Positions 27,453 to 35,708 of a DNA stretch of 64,000 nt are shown one piece after another. The DNA is from Maritimibacter sp. (GTDB lineage: Bacteria > Pseudomonadota > Alphaproteobacteria > Rhodobacterales > Rhodobacteraceae), in assembly GCA_003520545.1 (NCBI GenBank), contig DOUP01000061.1, positions 1-64,000 of the forward strand. The letters are read 5' to 3'. The position numbers and the translations under genes were made by a program. The notes beneath the pieces were generated by a model that was given only the letters and a program-made list of their open reading frames with translations, was not told the DNA's origin and searched no databases. How positions within the stretch are numbered: position 1 is the stretch's first letter; every line of letters starts with the position of its first letter.

Positions 27453-28312
27453 GCTGTGCGCCCCCACAGGCCGTTGGGCCGCAGCGCCAGAAACAGGATG
27501 ATGCAGCCGTAGAAGAAGATGGTTCCGAAATCGGGCACGAGATATCGCGTGGCGGTATCAAGAATACCGAGGCCGAGCGCCGCGGCAAAAGAGCCCGAGA
27601 TCGACCCCATACCGCCCACGGCGACCACGATCAGAAAAAGGACCATGTAGCGCAGCGGATAATAGGCCTCGATAGGTAGCATCTCAGCCCCAAGGATACC
27701 GCCAAGCGCGGCCAGTCCGGCGCCCAGGCAGAAGGTCGCGGAATAGATCAGCCCCGTGTTGATCCCGATGGCCGAGGCCGCGGAACGATTGTCGACGGCG
27801 GCCCGCAAACGGATGCCGAAGCGCGTGCGGTCAATCAGGAGCCAGAGCCCGGCGATCACGGCCAGTCCCACGCCGATCACTACCAACCGATGCAACGGCA
27901 GAGTGCGAAACCCGAGGTCAACACTCTGGGCCAAAAGCTCCGGTAACGGCAGCGCCAGAAGCGTTGAGCCCAAGAGCCGGTTAACGGTGGCGATCATCAA
28001 AAACGTAAGGCCAATGGTGGCGAGCACCTGTTGAAGATCACCGAAGCCGTAGATCCGGCGATAAATCAGCCGCTCCAGCGGCCAGGCCAACGCGACGGAC
28101 GCCGCGACGCCCAGGGGCGCGGCAACCCAGAAAGACATACTTTGCGCGACCATGAGCCAGTGCGCCACGGCACCGCCAACAAGAGCGAAGCCACCATGGG
28201 CGAGGTTGATGACCCGCATCAACCCCATCGTCACCGACAGGCCGACCGCAATCATGAACAGGATCATGCCGTAGGCGATCCCGTCGATCAGGATATTGAA
28301 AAAGAGCGACAT
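27449..28312 (-). CDS. livH: Liv-type ABC transporter permease (LivH)
   Basis: 287 residues from the ATG at 28312; an ATG four codons upstream is also possible. Family features: DGIAYGMILFMIAVGLSVTM at the N-terminus, RVINLAHGGFALVGG (the LivH NLAHG motif) and VAVGGMGSISGSFAAALGLG (EAA-like coupling loop). Eight hydrophobic helices. It lies 58 bases after livK and overlaps livM. Confidence 0.92.
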   Translation of the reverse strand: MSLFFNILIDGIAYGMILFMIAVGLSVTMGLMRVINLAHGGFALVGGAVAHWLMVAQSMSFWVAAPLGVAASVALAWPLERLIYRRIYGFGDLQQVLATIGLTFLMIATVNRLLGSTLLALPLPELLAQSVDLGFRTLPLHRLVVIGVGLAVIAGLWLLIDRTRFGIRLRAAVDNRSAASAIGINTGLIYSATFCLGAGLAALGGILGAEMLPIEAYYPLRYMVLFLIVVAVGGMGSISGSFAAALGLGILDTATRYLVPDFGTIFFYGCIILFLALRPNGLWGRTA

Positions 28313-28370
28313 GTGCGCCTGCATCGTGTTTGGGGACGCGGGCGGTCTGGCGGGCCGCCCGCAATCGGTC

Positions 28371-29540
28371 TTACTCGGGCCAGCCTAGGTCGCCCACGGT
28401 GGCGATCACGCCCTTCTCGCGGTTGACCAGCAGTCCGCTCTCTTCGTCGCGTTCCACTTCGCGGATGTAGACATTCTGGATCACGGTCCGCGTCTCGGGG
28501 TCCATGATCAGGGGACCGCGCGGGCTTTCCCATTCCATGCCAAGCACGCTTTCTACCGCAGCCGGGCCATCAGACCCTGCGTTCTCGACCATCTCGTAGA
28601 TCACATGCGTGCCGTCATAGGCGCCGATCGTCGCCCAGTTGGTCACGGAGTCCGGGTGCATCTCGGTGTTCTTGGCGATGAACTCGCGGTTCAAGTCTGA
28701 ATCATGGTCTGCCGAGTAGTGATAAGCTGTCGTAAGGCCAATGGCCGGATCGCCGAAGGCCTGAAGGTTCGACTCCTCCGTCTCGGCGGTGCCGAGGAAC
28801 ATGATCCCTTCGTCACGCAGCCCGTTCTCGTTGTAAGATTTCGTGAAGCCGAAAGTCGGGGGGCCGCCCGGCAGGAAAGTAAACAGCGCGTCGGGCGATT
28901 GTTCGCGGATCGACTGGATGAACGGCGTGAAGTCGTTCGTCGACAACGGCATGCGGATCGAATCCAGAATTGTGCCGCCAGCCTCTTCAAATGCTGCGAC
29001 GAAGGCGTTCTCAGCGTCAATGCCGGGACCGTAGTCGGAGACTGTGGTCACGACCTCTCGGATGCCCTGCTTATAGGCCCATTCCGCAAGCGGTGCCGAA
29101 ACCTGCCACAACGTGTAGGAGGTGCGCAGGTAGAAATCCGACTGTGCATTGATCGCGCTGGTGGCCGCGTTGAAGATCACCAGCGGCGTCTCGGATTGGT
29201 CGAGCAGCGGGGCGACGGCAAGCGCGTTAGGCGTGAACACGTAACCCGCGAGGTAATCGACCTGATCCTTGATCAGAAGCTCTTGGGTCAGAGCGCGCGA
29301 CTGGTCCGGGTTTGGCCCGCCCACGTCTTTGTAGATGAACTCGATCTCGTGCTCACCCGCGGTCGTGCCGTGTTGAGCCTGGTAGACCTCGATCGCTTCC
29401 TGGAATTGCTTGCCGTAAAGCGCAAAGGGGCCCGAGAAAGGCGCGACGACGCCGACCTTGATGGTCTCGGCATGCCCCGCCACGGCGGTGGAAAGCAAAA
29501 GTGTAGCGGCCGCCGAAAGGCGGAAAATTCTGGATGTCAT
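28371..29540 (-). CDS. Periplasmic substrate-binding protein of the Liv-type importer
   Basis: 389 residues with a signal peptide (residues 1-24, RLSAAATLLLSTAVAGHA then cleavage). Type I periplasmic-binding fold: IKVGVVAPFSGPFALYGKQ, ALTQELLIKDQVDYLAGYVF and YDGTHVIYEMVENAGS are typical of family 6 (Peripla_BP_6). Strong AGGGAGGACATC ribosome site. First gene of the minus-strand importer operon. The ligand cannot be read directly; an aromatic or methoxy-aromatic acid fits the adjacent demethylase/ligase genes. An 11-base near-palindrome ACCACTGTGGT at 29592-29602 lies in its upstream region. Confidence 0.9.
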   Translation of the reverse strand: MTSRIFRLSAAATLLLSTAVAGHAETIKVGVVAPFSGPFALYGKQFQEAIEVYQAQHGTTAGEHEIEFIYKDVGGPNPDQSRALTQELLIKDQVDYLAGYVFTPNALAVAPLLDQSETPLVIFNAATSAINAQSDFYLRTSYTLWQVSAPLAEWAYKQGIREVVTTVSDYGPGIDAENAFVAAFEEAGGTILDSIRMPLSTNDFTPFIQSIREQSPDALFTFLPGGPPTFGFTKSYNENGLRDEGIMFLGTAETEESNLQAFGDPAIGLTTAYHYSADHDSDLNREFIAKNTEMHPDSVTNWATIGAYDGTHVIYEMVENAGSDGPAAVESVLGMEWESPRGPLIMDPETRTVIQNVYIREVERDEESGLLVNREKGVIATVGDLGWPE

Positions 29541-29970
29541 GATGTCCTCCCTAAGCCAGCATTCTCCTCAAAGCCGGCAAGTAGAGAAAATACCACTGTG
29601 GTTGTGATGTCAACCCATGGACTCCCGACTTGTGCGAACGCCGATGCCCCTAGTGTCGTTGAGAGTGTCTTCCGACCTACACGATTGATCAGCGTGGCAC
29701 TGTGTTCATCGTCGAAAGAGCTAGGGCCCGAATAGCCTTGTAGAAACTGGATGGCAGCCTGGTTTCCCCTGAGCCCCGTCCGCGCGCCAATCCCTTTTTT
29801 GAACCGATAGCCGTAGAGGATTTCTTGAGCTGTGTGAAAGTCGACAGCCTCTTCAACCGTGGGAAAACACCAGGTGATGTGCACGAACCAAGTCGATGGC
29901 CCGCCGCGCCGCCCGGCTTCACTGTCAGTATCGGCAGAGGTCCAACGCGCCAGTTCTTCCGACTAATCAA
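29541..29970. other. Upstream region of the binding-protein gene with an unrecognised, broken frame
   Basis: On the minus strand a frame ending at 29537 encodes about 115-145 residues, including FVHITWCFPTVEEAVDFHTA and YGYRFKKGIGARTG. It is closed upstream by a TAG and I cannot assign it to a family. It overlaps the livK start and its stretch is bounded by the AlkB relic, so it is probably decayed coding sequence. The importer promoter should be between 29541 and 29650. Confidence 0.4.
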
Positions 29971-29984
29971 ACACCTGTCTGATC

Positions 29985-30460
29985 ACCACGCGCCACGCTT
30001 ATGGATCGCGCTATAGCTTGCATTCGACAACGATCGAGAGTCCAGACGGCATGATGAGAAAGCGGCCGATCGGCCCGACAGGTGTATGATACTCGCGCTA
30101 GTTCCAAATCGCATCACCCAGGCCGACCCGAGGCTCAGGATTGCGATTGTCTCGCCAAAGCAAGGGCGGCAGTCGATATGTGCCGAGATGCCTTGTCCGG
30201 GTTGATATTCGTTGACGATGACTTGATCCGGCGTCTTCGAGAATACGCCTTCACAGACCAACCGTTCTGCTACCCTTTCCAAAAAAGGTAGGCAAAGGGC
30301 CGATGCGGTCTTCGCGCCGCGCCTGCCTCGCCTTGTAGTCATACCTGTAGCCGTAGTGCTGAACGCGCCGTTTCAGATCGGCAAGGGACGTTTGAGGTAG
30401 GCGTAGGCCACGTTTGACGGTTTTCGGCAACACCAAAGGTTTGTTCGACTTATCGCTCTG
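29985..30460 (-). pseudogene. Decayed AlkB-family 2OG-Fe(II) oxygenase
   Basis: Two frames each encode a part of one AlkB-like protein. The upstream frame gives DLKRRVQHYGYRYDYKAR and IGPLPTFF. The next frame continues with ERVAERLVCEG and then QVIVNEYQPGQGISAHIDC, where the His-x-Asp iron ligands sit. The switch occurs at a run of six A (30281-30286, T on the coding strand). Sequence beyond MRFGTSAS is no longer AlkB-like except for a short RSL...SYSAIHKRG end, so a second shift is likely. A functional enzyme would reverse alkylation damage or act on RNA. This copy is broken. Confidence 0.75.
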
Positions 30461-30622
30461 AGTTGCAACCGAACAAAAAAGATCCCTGTTACCCACGAGA
30501 AAAAGTACTTGCTTTACAGTGAGCAATTTTCGCTTTCACGGCCATGCGCCGTCTCCCGCGACGCGCGGTGTGGCTGCCAAAGGAGCCAATCAGAAGATCC
30601 TGAGTTAGGTTTCGATATCAGT

Positions 30623-31288
30623 TCACCGTTCGCCGGAAACGACCGGCCGTCCCTCTTCACGCCATTCCGGCAAGCCGCCTTCCAGCCGGCGCGCATTGAG
30701 GCCGTGGCGCCGCAATGCTGCGACGGCCTGGTGCGCGTAGACGCAATATGGGCCGCGGCAATAAGCGACGACTTCGCCATCGACCGCGAGCGTCGTGAGG
30801 ACTTGGTCAAGGTCCGTAACCGTTGCGTTGAGCGCGCCGGGAATGTGACCGGCGGCATATTCGTCGGCGGGCCTCACATCGAGGACCGTGACCGAACCCT
30901 CCGCAAGCCGCGCTGCGAGGTCTGCCCGGCTGACAGGCTCGGGGAGATTTTCGCCACCTGAGAGCCCGCGCAGGATGCGCTCGACCTGGGCCAGGTTCCG
31001 TTCGGCCACGATGCGAAGAAGATCCATCAGTTCAAGGGTCTTCGCGTCTGAAAGCCGGTAGATGACAGCTTTGCCGTCGCGCCTGCTCGTCACAAGCCCC
31101 GCCCGTCGCAGCTGTTGGAGGTGTTGCGAGCAATTGGCGAGGGTCAGGCCCGTCTTCTCGGACAGCGCCTCAACGCCACGCTCGCCCTGAGCCAATTGCT
31201 CGAGGATCGAGAGGCGTGCCGGTGCTGACAGGGCCCGTGCGACCAGTGCGAATTCTTCGAGAAGCGCGGTTTTTGGACTGATTGACAC
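30623..31288 (-). CDS. ArsR-family regulator fused to a rhodanese domain
   Basis: 221 residues from a GTG with GGAGG six bases upstream. Residues 1-100 are an ArsR winged HTH (ARALSAPARLSILEQLAQG, LTLANCSQHLQQLRRAGLVT, wing RRDGKAVIYRLSD). Residues 118-215 are a rhodanese with the active-site loop CRGPYC. Only one cysteine (in LANCSQH) lies in the HTH, unlike the two-Cys SqrR/BigR sensors, so the rhodanese cysteine may take part in sensing. Fusions of this kind are found with sulfur-handling genes. It is divergent from the hydroxylase-MFS-DsrE-rhodanese operon and probably represses it through the repeat at 31309-31334. Confidence 0.92.
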   Translation of the reverse strand: MSISPKTALLEEFALVARALSAPARLSILEQLAQGERGVEALSEKTGLTLANCSQHLQQLRRAGLVTSRRDGKAVIYRLSDAKTLELMDLLRIVAERNLAQVERILRGLSGGENLPEPVSRADLAARLAEGSVTVLDVRPADEYAAGHIPGALNATVTDLDQVLTTLAVDGEVVAYCRGPYCVYAHQAVAALRRHGLNARRLEGGLPEWREEGRPVVSGER

Positions 31289-31308
31289 CGTGTGCCTCCT
31301 GTTGTTAT

Positions 31309-31334
31309 ATCAATCAAGCGATAACTTGAATGAT
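31309..31334. promoter_or_regulatory. Inverted repeat, probable operator of the ArsR-rhodanese protein
   Basis: ATCAATCAAG, six bases (CGATAA), CTTGAATGAT: 10-bp arms with one mismatch, in the gap between the divergent genes. AT-rich imperfect dyads of this size are what ArsR-family proteins bind. Because it covers the ATG at 31330, that ATG is unlikely to be the start of the downstream gene. Confidence 0.65.
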
Positions 31335-31377
31335 AGCAGTTTCAGAGCCCGCCACAACCCCGAAGGCCGAGCCCCCG

Positions 31378-32229
31378 ATGCCCGACACGATCCTTGCCGC
31401 TGAACCGACGATCCGGCTTGCCGCCTTTCTGGGCGTTCTCGTGACCATGGCGCTGTGGGAGGTTGCGGCCCCGCGTCGGCGTCGGGAAATCCCACGTGTC
31501 ATTCGCTGGACCAACAACCTCGCGCTCGTGGTACTTGATACCGTAATCCTGCGCCTCACCTTTCCGATCGTCGCGGTCGGTCTGGCCGTGATGGCGGAGG
31601 AGCGCGGCTGGGGTCTCTTCAACAACATGGGCGCGCCCTCATGGTTTGCCATCGTGGTCTCGATGTTGCTCCTCGACCTGGCGATCTACCTCCAGCATGT
31701 GATGTTCCACGCGGTGCCAGCCCTCTGGCGGCTACACCGGATGCACCACGCCGATCTCGACTTCGACGCAACGACCGGCCTGCGGTTTCATCCCGTCGAA
31801 ATCCTGATCTCGATGGGGATCAAGCTTGTCATGGTTGCGGCACTGGGCCCGCCCGCCGTCGCTGTGCTCCTCTTCGAGGTGATCCTGAACGCAACGGCGC
31901 TCTTCAACCACGCGAACATCGACATACCCCGACCGGTCGACCGGGTGTTGCGTTTGTTCGTCGTCACCCCTGATATGCACCGCGTCCACCACTCCACCGA
32001 TCCCCGTGAGACAAACTCGAACTACGGCTTCAACATGCCGTGGTGGGATCGGCTGCTCGGAACCTACGTGGCGCAGCCCGCAAAAGGTCACAAGGCGATG
32101 GAAATCGGGCTCGGACAATTCCGGACGCGCCGCGACCTCTGGTTGGACCGAATGCTGGTCCAGCCCCTGCGTGGGAGGGCGCGCGGCGGCGCACTCGATG
32201 CGCGCACAACAAAGGAGCTTCTCGAATGA
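31378..32229 (+). CDS. Sterol-desaturase/fatty-acid-hydroxylase superfamily membrane protein
   Basis: 283 residues from the ATG at 31378; the earlier ATG at 31330 falls inside the operator. Histidine clusters of the di-iron family are complete: HVMFH, HRMHH, a later FNHAN and HRVHHS, between about four membrane helices. The superfamily (PF04116) hydroxylates or desaturates lipids with O2. Its lipid substrate is unknown. The stop overlaps the start of the MFS gene (ATGA). It heads an operon divergent from the ArsR-rhodanese regulator. Confidence 0.88.
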   Translation: MPDTILAAEPTIRLAAFLGVLVTMALWEVAAPRRRREIPRVIRWTNNLALVVLDTVILRLTFPIVAVGLAVMAEERGWGLFNNMGAPSWFAIVVSMLLLDLAIYLQHVMFHAVPALWRLHRMHHADLDFDATTGLRFHPVEILISMGIKLVMVAALGPPAVAVLLFEVILNATALFNHANIDIPRPVDRVLRLFVVTPDMHRVHHSTDPRETNSNYGFNMPWWDRLLGTYVAQPAKGHKAMEIGLGQFRTRRDLWLDRMLVQPLRGRARGGALDARTTKELLE

Positions 32230-33533
32230 CCAGTGACACTCTCCGGCATGGCCTGCGCGAAAACTCCGGTCAGGTCGTGCACCAGCTCATCCAGGTGATG
32301 CTGGTCGGCTTTGCCATCGGGATGACCCGAACCGTGGTGCCTGCCATGGCCGAAAGCGAGTTCGGCCTCGAGCGCGGCTCGTTCTTGCTGCTGGCTTCTT
32401 TCGTCGTGGCCTTCGGCGCGGTGAAGGCGGTGATGAACTTTGTCGCGGGCCGTTGGTCGGAACGCATCGGTCGCAAGCGCGTGCTGCTCTGGGGTTGGGT
32501 CGTGGCGCTGCCGATCCCCGTGATCATCTGGTGGGCACCTGATTGGAGCTGGATCGTCGCGGCCACCGTGTTGCTTGGCGTCAACCAAGGTCTGTGCTGG
32601 TCGATGACCCAGACGGCGAAGCTCGACATCACGCGCGCAGAGGAGCGGGGACTGACAATGGGGCTGAACGAATTCTCGGGCTACGTCGGCGTTGCCCTCG
32701 CCGGCATCCTCACCGCCTACGCCGCCGAGTGGCTGGGCGCGCGCACCGGGCTCCTTGTCTTCGGCATGGCGGTGACCCTCATCGCGCTTGTTCTGACGGT
32801 GGTCTGGGTGAAGGACACTCTACCTTGGGCGAAGGCTGAGAGCGCCGCCCACAAAGCCACGCCGCCGAAGAACCCGCCTCGATATCCCCAGGGCGTCCCG
32901 GAACATCCTACGACGAGCGAGGTGTTCGCGTTGATGAGTTGGCGCGACAAGCGCCTCTTCGCGATCAGCCAAGCGGGGCTGGTCGAGAAATTCGTGGACG
33001 CCCTGGTCTGGGCGCTGTTCCCAGCCTTTCTCGTCACCCAAGGCGCCAGTCTGACCGAAATCGGCTGGATCGTCGGCGTCTACGGCTTCGTCTGGGGCGG
33101 CTCACAGCTCTTCACCGGGCGCCTTTCGGACCATGTAGGCCGGTTCTGGCCCAACGTGCTTGGCATGTGGATCAGCGGCGCCGGCGTGGCCATGGTGATC
33201 ATGGGCGCAGGCACGCTCTGGTGGTCCATATCGGCAGGCGTGGCAGGCTTCGGAATGGCGCTCCTTTATCCCAACCTTTCTGCGGCCGTGGCCGACATCA
33301 CGCCGCCAGCCTGGCGCGGCTCGGCCATCGGGATTTACCGGTTCTGGCGCGACCTCGGCTATGCCATCGGCGCGCTCGGTCTTGGCCTTGCGGCCAGCCT
33401 GACCGGGGCGGCCGAGGCAGCCTTTTGGTTCGTCGCCATCTCGATGTTCATATCCGGCGCCTTGTTGTTCTGGCTCTCGGAGGAAACGCACCCACGCCTG
33501 AACCCGGCCAATCCGGAGACATCTGATGCTTGA
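32226..33533 (+). CDS. MFS transporter in the sulfur-linked operon
   Basis: 435 residues with 12 membrane segments in two halves joined by a basic/proline loop near residues 205-235 (PPKNPPRYPQGVPEHP). The loop between TM2 and TM3 reads AGRWSERIGRKRVLLWG, close to the MFS motif A; the second half repeats it as GRLSDHVGRFWPNVLG. The start overlaps the hydroxylase stop, and the stop overlaps the DUF1499 gene start, so all three are coupled. The substrate is unknown; a sulfur compound or the product of the hydroxylase is conceivable. Confidence 0.85.
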   Translation: MTSDTLRHGLRENSGQVVHQLIQVMLVGFAIGMTRTVVPAMAESEFGLERGSFLLLASFVVAFGAVKAVMNFVAGRWSERIGRKRVLLWGWVVALPIPVIIWWAPDWSWIVAATVLLGVNQGLCWSMTQTAKLDITRAEERGLTMGLNEFSGYVGVALAGILTAYAAEWLGARTGLLVFGMAVTLIALVLTVVWVKDTLPWAKAESAAHKATPPKNPPRYPQGVPEHPTTSEVFALMSWRDKRLFAISQAGLVEKFVDALVWALFPAFLVTQGASLTEIGWIVGVYGFVWGGSQLFTGRLSDHVGRFWPNVLGMWISGAGVAMVIMGAGTLWWSISAGVAGFGMALLYPNLSAAVADITPPAWRGSAIGIYRFWRDLGYAIGALGLGLAASLTGAAEAAFWFVAISMFISGALLFWLSEETHPRLNPANPETSDA

Positions 33534-34245
33534 GTCGCTTGCCCGCCGCCTCGGCCTCATTTCCGTTCTTCTCGGGATCCTATCAATCGCGCTTCTTGCT
33601 GTGTCGGTCTGGGGATTCCGGTCGGGCGGCTGGCCCTGGACAAGAGCCTATGATGTCGTCGGCTGGGGTGCTTGGGTGGCGGGAGCTGGCGTCCTGGTCT
33701 CACTGGTCGGCCTGTTCGTATGGTATCGGCGTCGGCAGGATGGTGTCGCACTTGTCATGCTGGGGCTCATCTTGTCGCTGCCGGTCGCAGGTATGAGCGC
33801 CGCCTTCGAGATCGCCGCACGCACCACGCCGCCCATCAACGACATCTCCACCGACACTGAAGATCCGCCCGTGTTCTGGTTCACCGCCACGCCAACTGAA
33901 TACCCTGCGCGGAACACCGAGCCACAGCGTGCAGCCTACCCGGAGGTCCGGCCATTGGATGTGACCATCCCTGTTGATGCAGCCTTTGTGGCAGCGCTCG
34001 CCCTCGTGGAGGAGCGCGGCTGGGAGGTGCTCTCGGCCGATCCCACTGAGAGCCAGATCGAGGCCATCGCCAAGAGTCGCCTGTTTGGCTTCGAGGACGA
34101 AGTGGCGATCCGCGTCACCGAGACGGACAACGGCGCCCGCATCGACATGCGCTCGCGGTCCCGCCTCGGCCAGATCGACCGCGGCGCCAACGCCCGGCGC
34201 ATCGAAGCTTTCCTTTCAGATATCGAAACGCGCGCCCAAGACTGA
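33526..34245 (+). CDS. DUF1499-family membrane-anchored protein
   Basis: 239 residues. The N-terminal third has three hydrophobic helices (LISVLLGILSIALLAVSVWG, VVGWGAWVAGAGVLVSLVG, VALVMLGLILSLPVAG). The C-terminal part is the DUF1499 domain (PPINDISTDTEDPP, SRLFGFEDEVAIRV, RSRSRLGQIDRGANARRI). The function of the domain is not established. It overlaps the MFS gene by eight bases. Confidence 0.85.
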   Translation: MLESLARRLGLISVLLGILSIALLAVSVWGFRSGGWPWTRAYDVVGWGAWVAGAGVLVSLVGLFVWYRRRQDGVALVMLGLILSLPVAGMSAAFEIAARTTPPINDISTDTEDPPVFWFTATPTEYPARNTEPQRAAYPEVRPLDVTIPVDAAFVAALALVEERGWEVLSADPTESQIEAIAKSRLFGFEDEVAIRVTETDNGARIDMRSRSRLGQIDRGANARRIEAFLSDIETRAQD

Positions 34246-34254
34246 GGACCGACC

Positions 34255-34608
34255 ATGAAACACCTGATCCTTCTGAACGACCCACCCTATGGAACCGAGC
34301 GCAGTTTCAACGGCCTGCGCATGGCCCATTCGCTGGCCAAGAATGATCCTGAAGCGGACATCACCGTCTTCCTGATGGCCGACGCGGTGCTCTGCGCCAA
34401 GGCCGGGCAAAAGACACCGGATGGCTACTACAATCTCGAACGCATGATCCGCCGGGTTCTCAACGCGAAGGGGCGTGTCCTGATGTGTGGCACCTGCATG
34501 GATGCGCGTGGCTTGGCTGAGGGCGACATGATGGAGGGGCCGAGCCGCTCCACCATGGACGAACTCGCGCAGGCCACGCTCGCCGCCGACAAGGTCCTAG
34601 TGTTCTGA
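34255..34608 (+). CDS. DsrE-family sulfur-relay protein
   Basis: 117 residues, DsrE/YchN size. KHLILLNDPPYGTERSFNGL opens the fold, and the conserved cysteine region is LMCGTCMDARGL, at the position used for sulfur transfer in DsrE-like proteins. Another Cys is in ADAVLCAK. Such proteins carry persulfide between rhodaneses and acceptors in the cytosol. Its stop overlaps the next gene's start (TGATG), and that gene is a rhodanese, so a relay is likely. Confidence 0.87.
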   Translation: MKHLILLNDPPYGTERSFNGLRMAHSLAKNDPEADITVFLMADAVLCAKAGQKTPDGYYNLERMIRRVLNAKGRVLMCGTCMDARGLAEGDMMEGPSRSTMDELAQATLAADKVLVF

Positions 34609-34904
34609 TGGCAGAGATGCTCACACTCGCGGCTCTCGCGGCCCATCCGGAGCGCTTCCACCTTATCGACGTGCGCGACGCGGAAGACTACGCCGCCGCT
34701 CACGTTACGGGTGCCGTGCACATTCCGCTTGCTGATCTTGAAGCACGGAGGGTCGACATCCCGCCCGGCAAGACGCCCGTGACGATCTGTGGCAAAGGTG
34801 GCGGTCGGTCCGCCGAAGGAGCAGGCATGCTTCGCAAACACGATCACCCGGACGCCTTGTGGCTGGAAGGTGGCACGACCGGCTGGCTCGCACAGAACCC
34901 TTGA
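34608..34904 (+). CDS. Single-domain cytosolic rhodanese
   Basis: 98 residues. Rhodanese features: FHLIDVRDAEDYAAAHVTGAVHIPL and the active-site loop CGKGGGRS, with the sulfur-accepting cysteine and a Ser/Arg-bearing cradle, then LWLEGGTTGWL. No signal peptide, so cytosolic. Coupled to the DsrE gene upstream. It probably hands sulfane sulfur to or from the DsrE protein. Confidence 0.92.
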   Translation: MAEMLTLAALAAHPERFHLIDVRDAEDYAAAHVTGAVHIPLADLEARRVDIPPGKTPVTICGKGGGRSAEGAGMLRKHDHPDALWLEGGTTGWLAQNP

Positions 34905-34934
34905 ATGATCAAAAACCGGATGGAGGACCCCCGG

Positions 34935-35360
34935 ATGACCCCTAGACACCTTTTGGCTGCGATAAGCTTCGCGATTGCAACACACGCAGTGCCCGCATCA
35001 GCTCAGGACGCGGCCATCGACGCCATGCAAGAATACATGATGTTCTCGGAATACGAGGCCGGTATCATCCTGCCACAGCAGATCGACAGTGACGTCTTCG
35101 AGACCGCGCTCTTCGTCGACACGCGCGACGCTGGCCAGTTCGAGGAAGGCACGATCCCAGGCGCCGTCAATATCGAGTGGCGCGAAGTACTCGACCGCAT
35201 CGACGACATCCCAGAGGATCGCATGACCATCCTGTTCTGCAACACCGGCAGTCTCTCGGCGCAGGCCGCCTTCGCGCTGCGAGTAGCGGGGCGTTCGAAC
35301 GTCGTCGTCATGCAGACCGGCTTCACAGGCTGGCAGCAGGACGCGGCCTGGAAGCCTTGA
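34935..35360 (+). CDS. Periplasmic rhodanese
   Basis: 141 residues from the ATG at 34935 (GGAGGACC upstream). A signal peptide covers residues 1-23 (LLAAISFAIATHAVPASA). The rhodanese domain has ALFVDTRDAGQFEEGTIPGA and the loop FCNTGSLSAQAAF, with Cys as the sulfur acceptor. It puts a second rhodanese of the operon on the other side of the membrane. Last recognisable gene of the cluster. Confidence 0.9.
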   Translation: MTPRHLLAAISFAIATHAVPASAQDAAIDAMQEYMMFSEYEAGIILPQQIDSDVFETALFVDTRDAGQFEEGTIPGAVNIEWREVLDRIDDIPEDRMTILFCNTGSLSAQAAFALRVAGRSNVVVMQTGFTGWQQDAAWKP

Positions 35361-35708
35361 GGCGCCATCGGGGGACTACGGCCAGCGAAGCCCACACGGA
35401 GGTGTTCGTCTCACTTGGCGGCCAACGGCGTCGCACAGCAAATCTCGCATCTGATCGATCACGGGGACTGGCTTCCATTCCTTCGAAAGGATCGCACCAT
35501 CAAACCGTGGGATCAAACATCTAATGACATGTTCCAAACTCTGAAAACGGACCGGCGGCATGACCTTCTCTTCCCAAAAGGGGCGTCTCGATCCGACGAA
35601 GCGTGAAAGCCAATGGACGTCGGCTCACTCCAGCGCGGAAATCGGGGCGGGTCGTCGGCGAGTGATGACACCTGCCGAACCGTGGCTGACCGACTGTGAG
35701 CCTTGGCT
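35361..35708. other. Gap without a recognisable gene
   Basis: About 350 bases between the periplasmic rhodanese and the end of the tetR gene. No open frame here has family features. No strong terminator or repeat is visible. It may be old coding sequence at the edge of the accessory block. Confidence 0.5.

Noticed and set aside
20400..35700. Intact prophage or conjugative element
   Set aside because: Only a broken integrase fragment is seen; no structural, replication or transfer genes.
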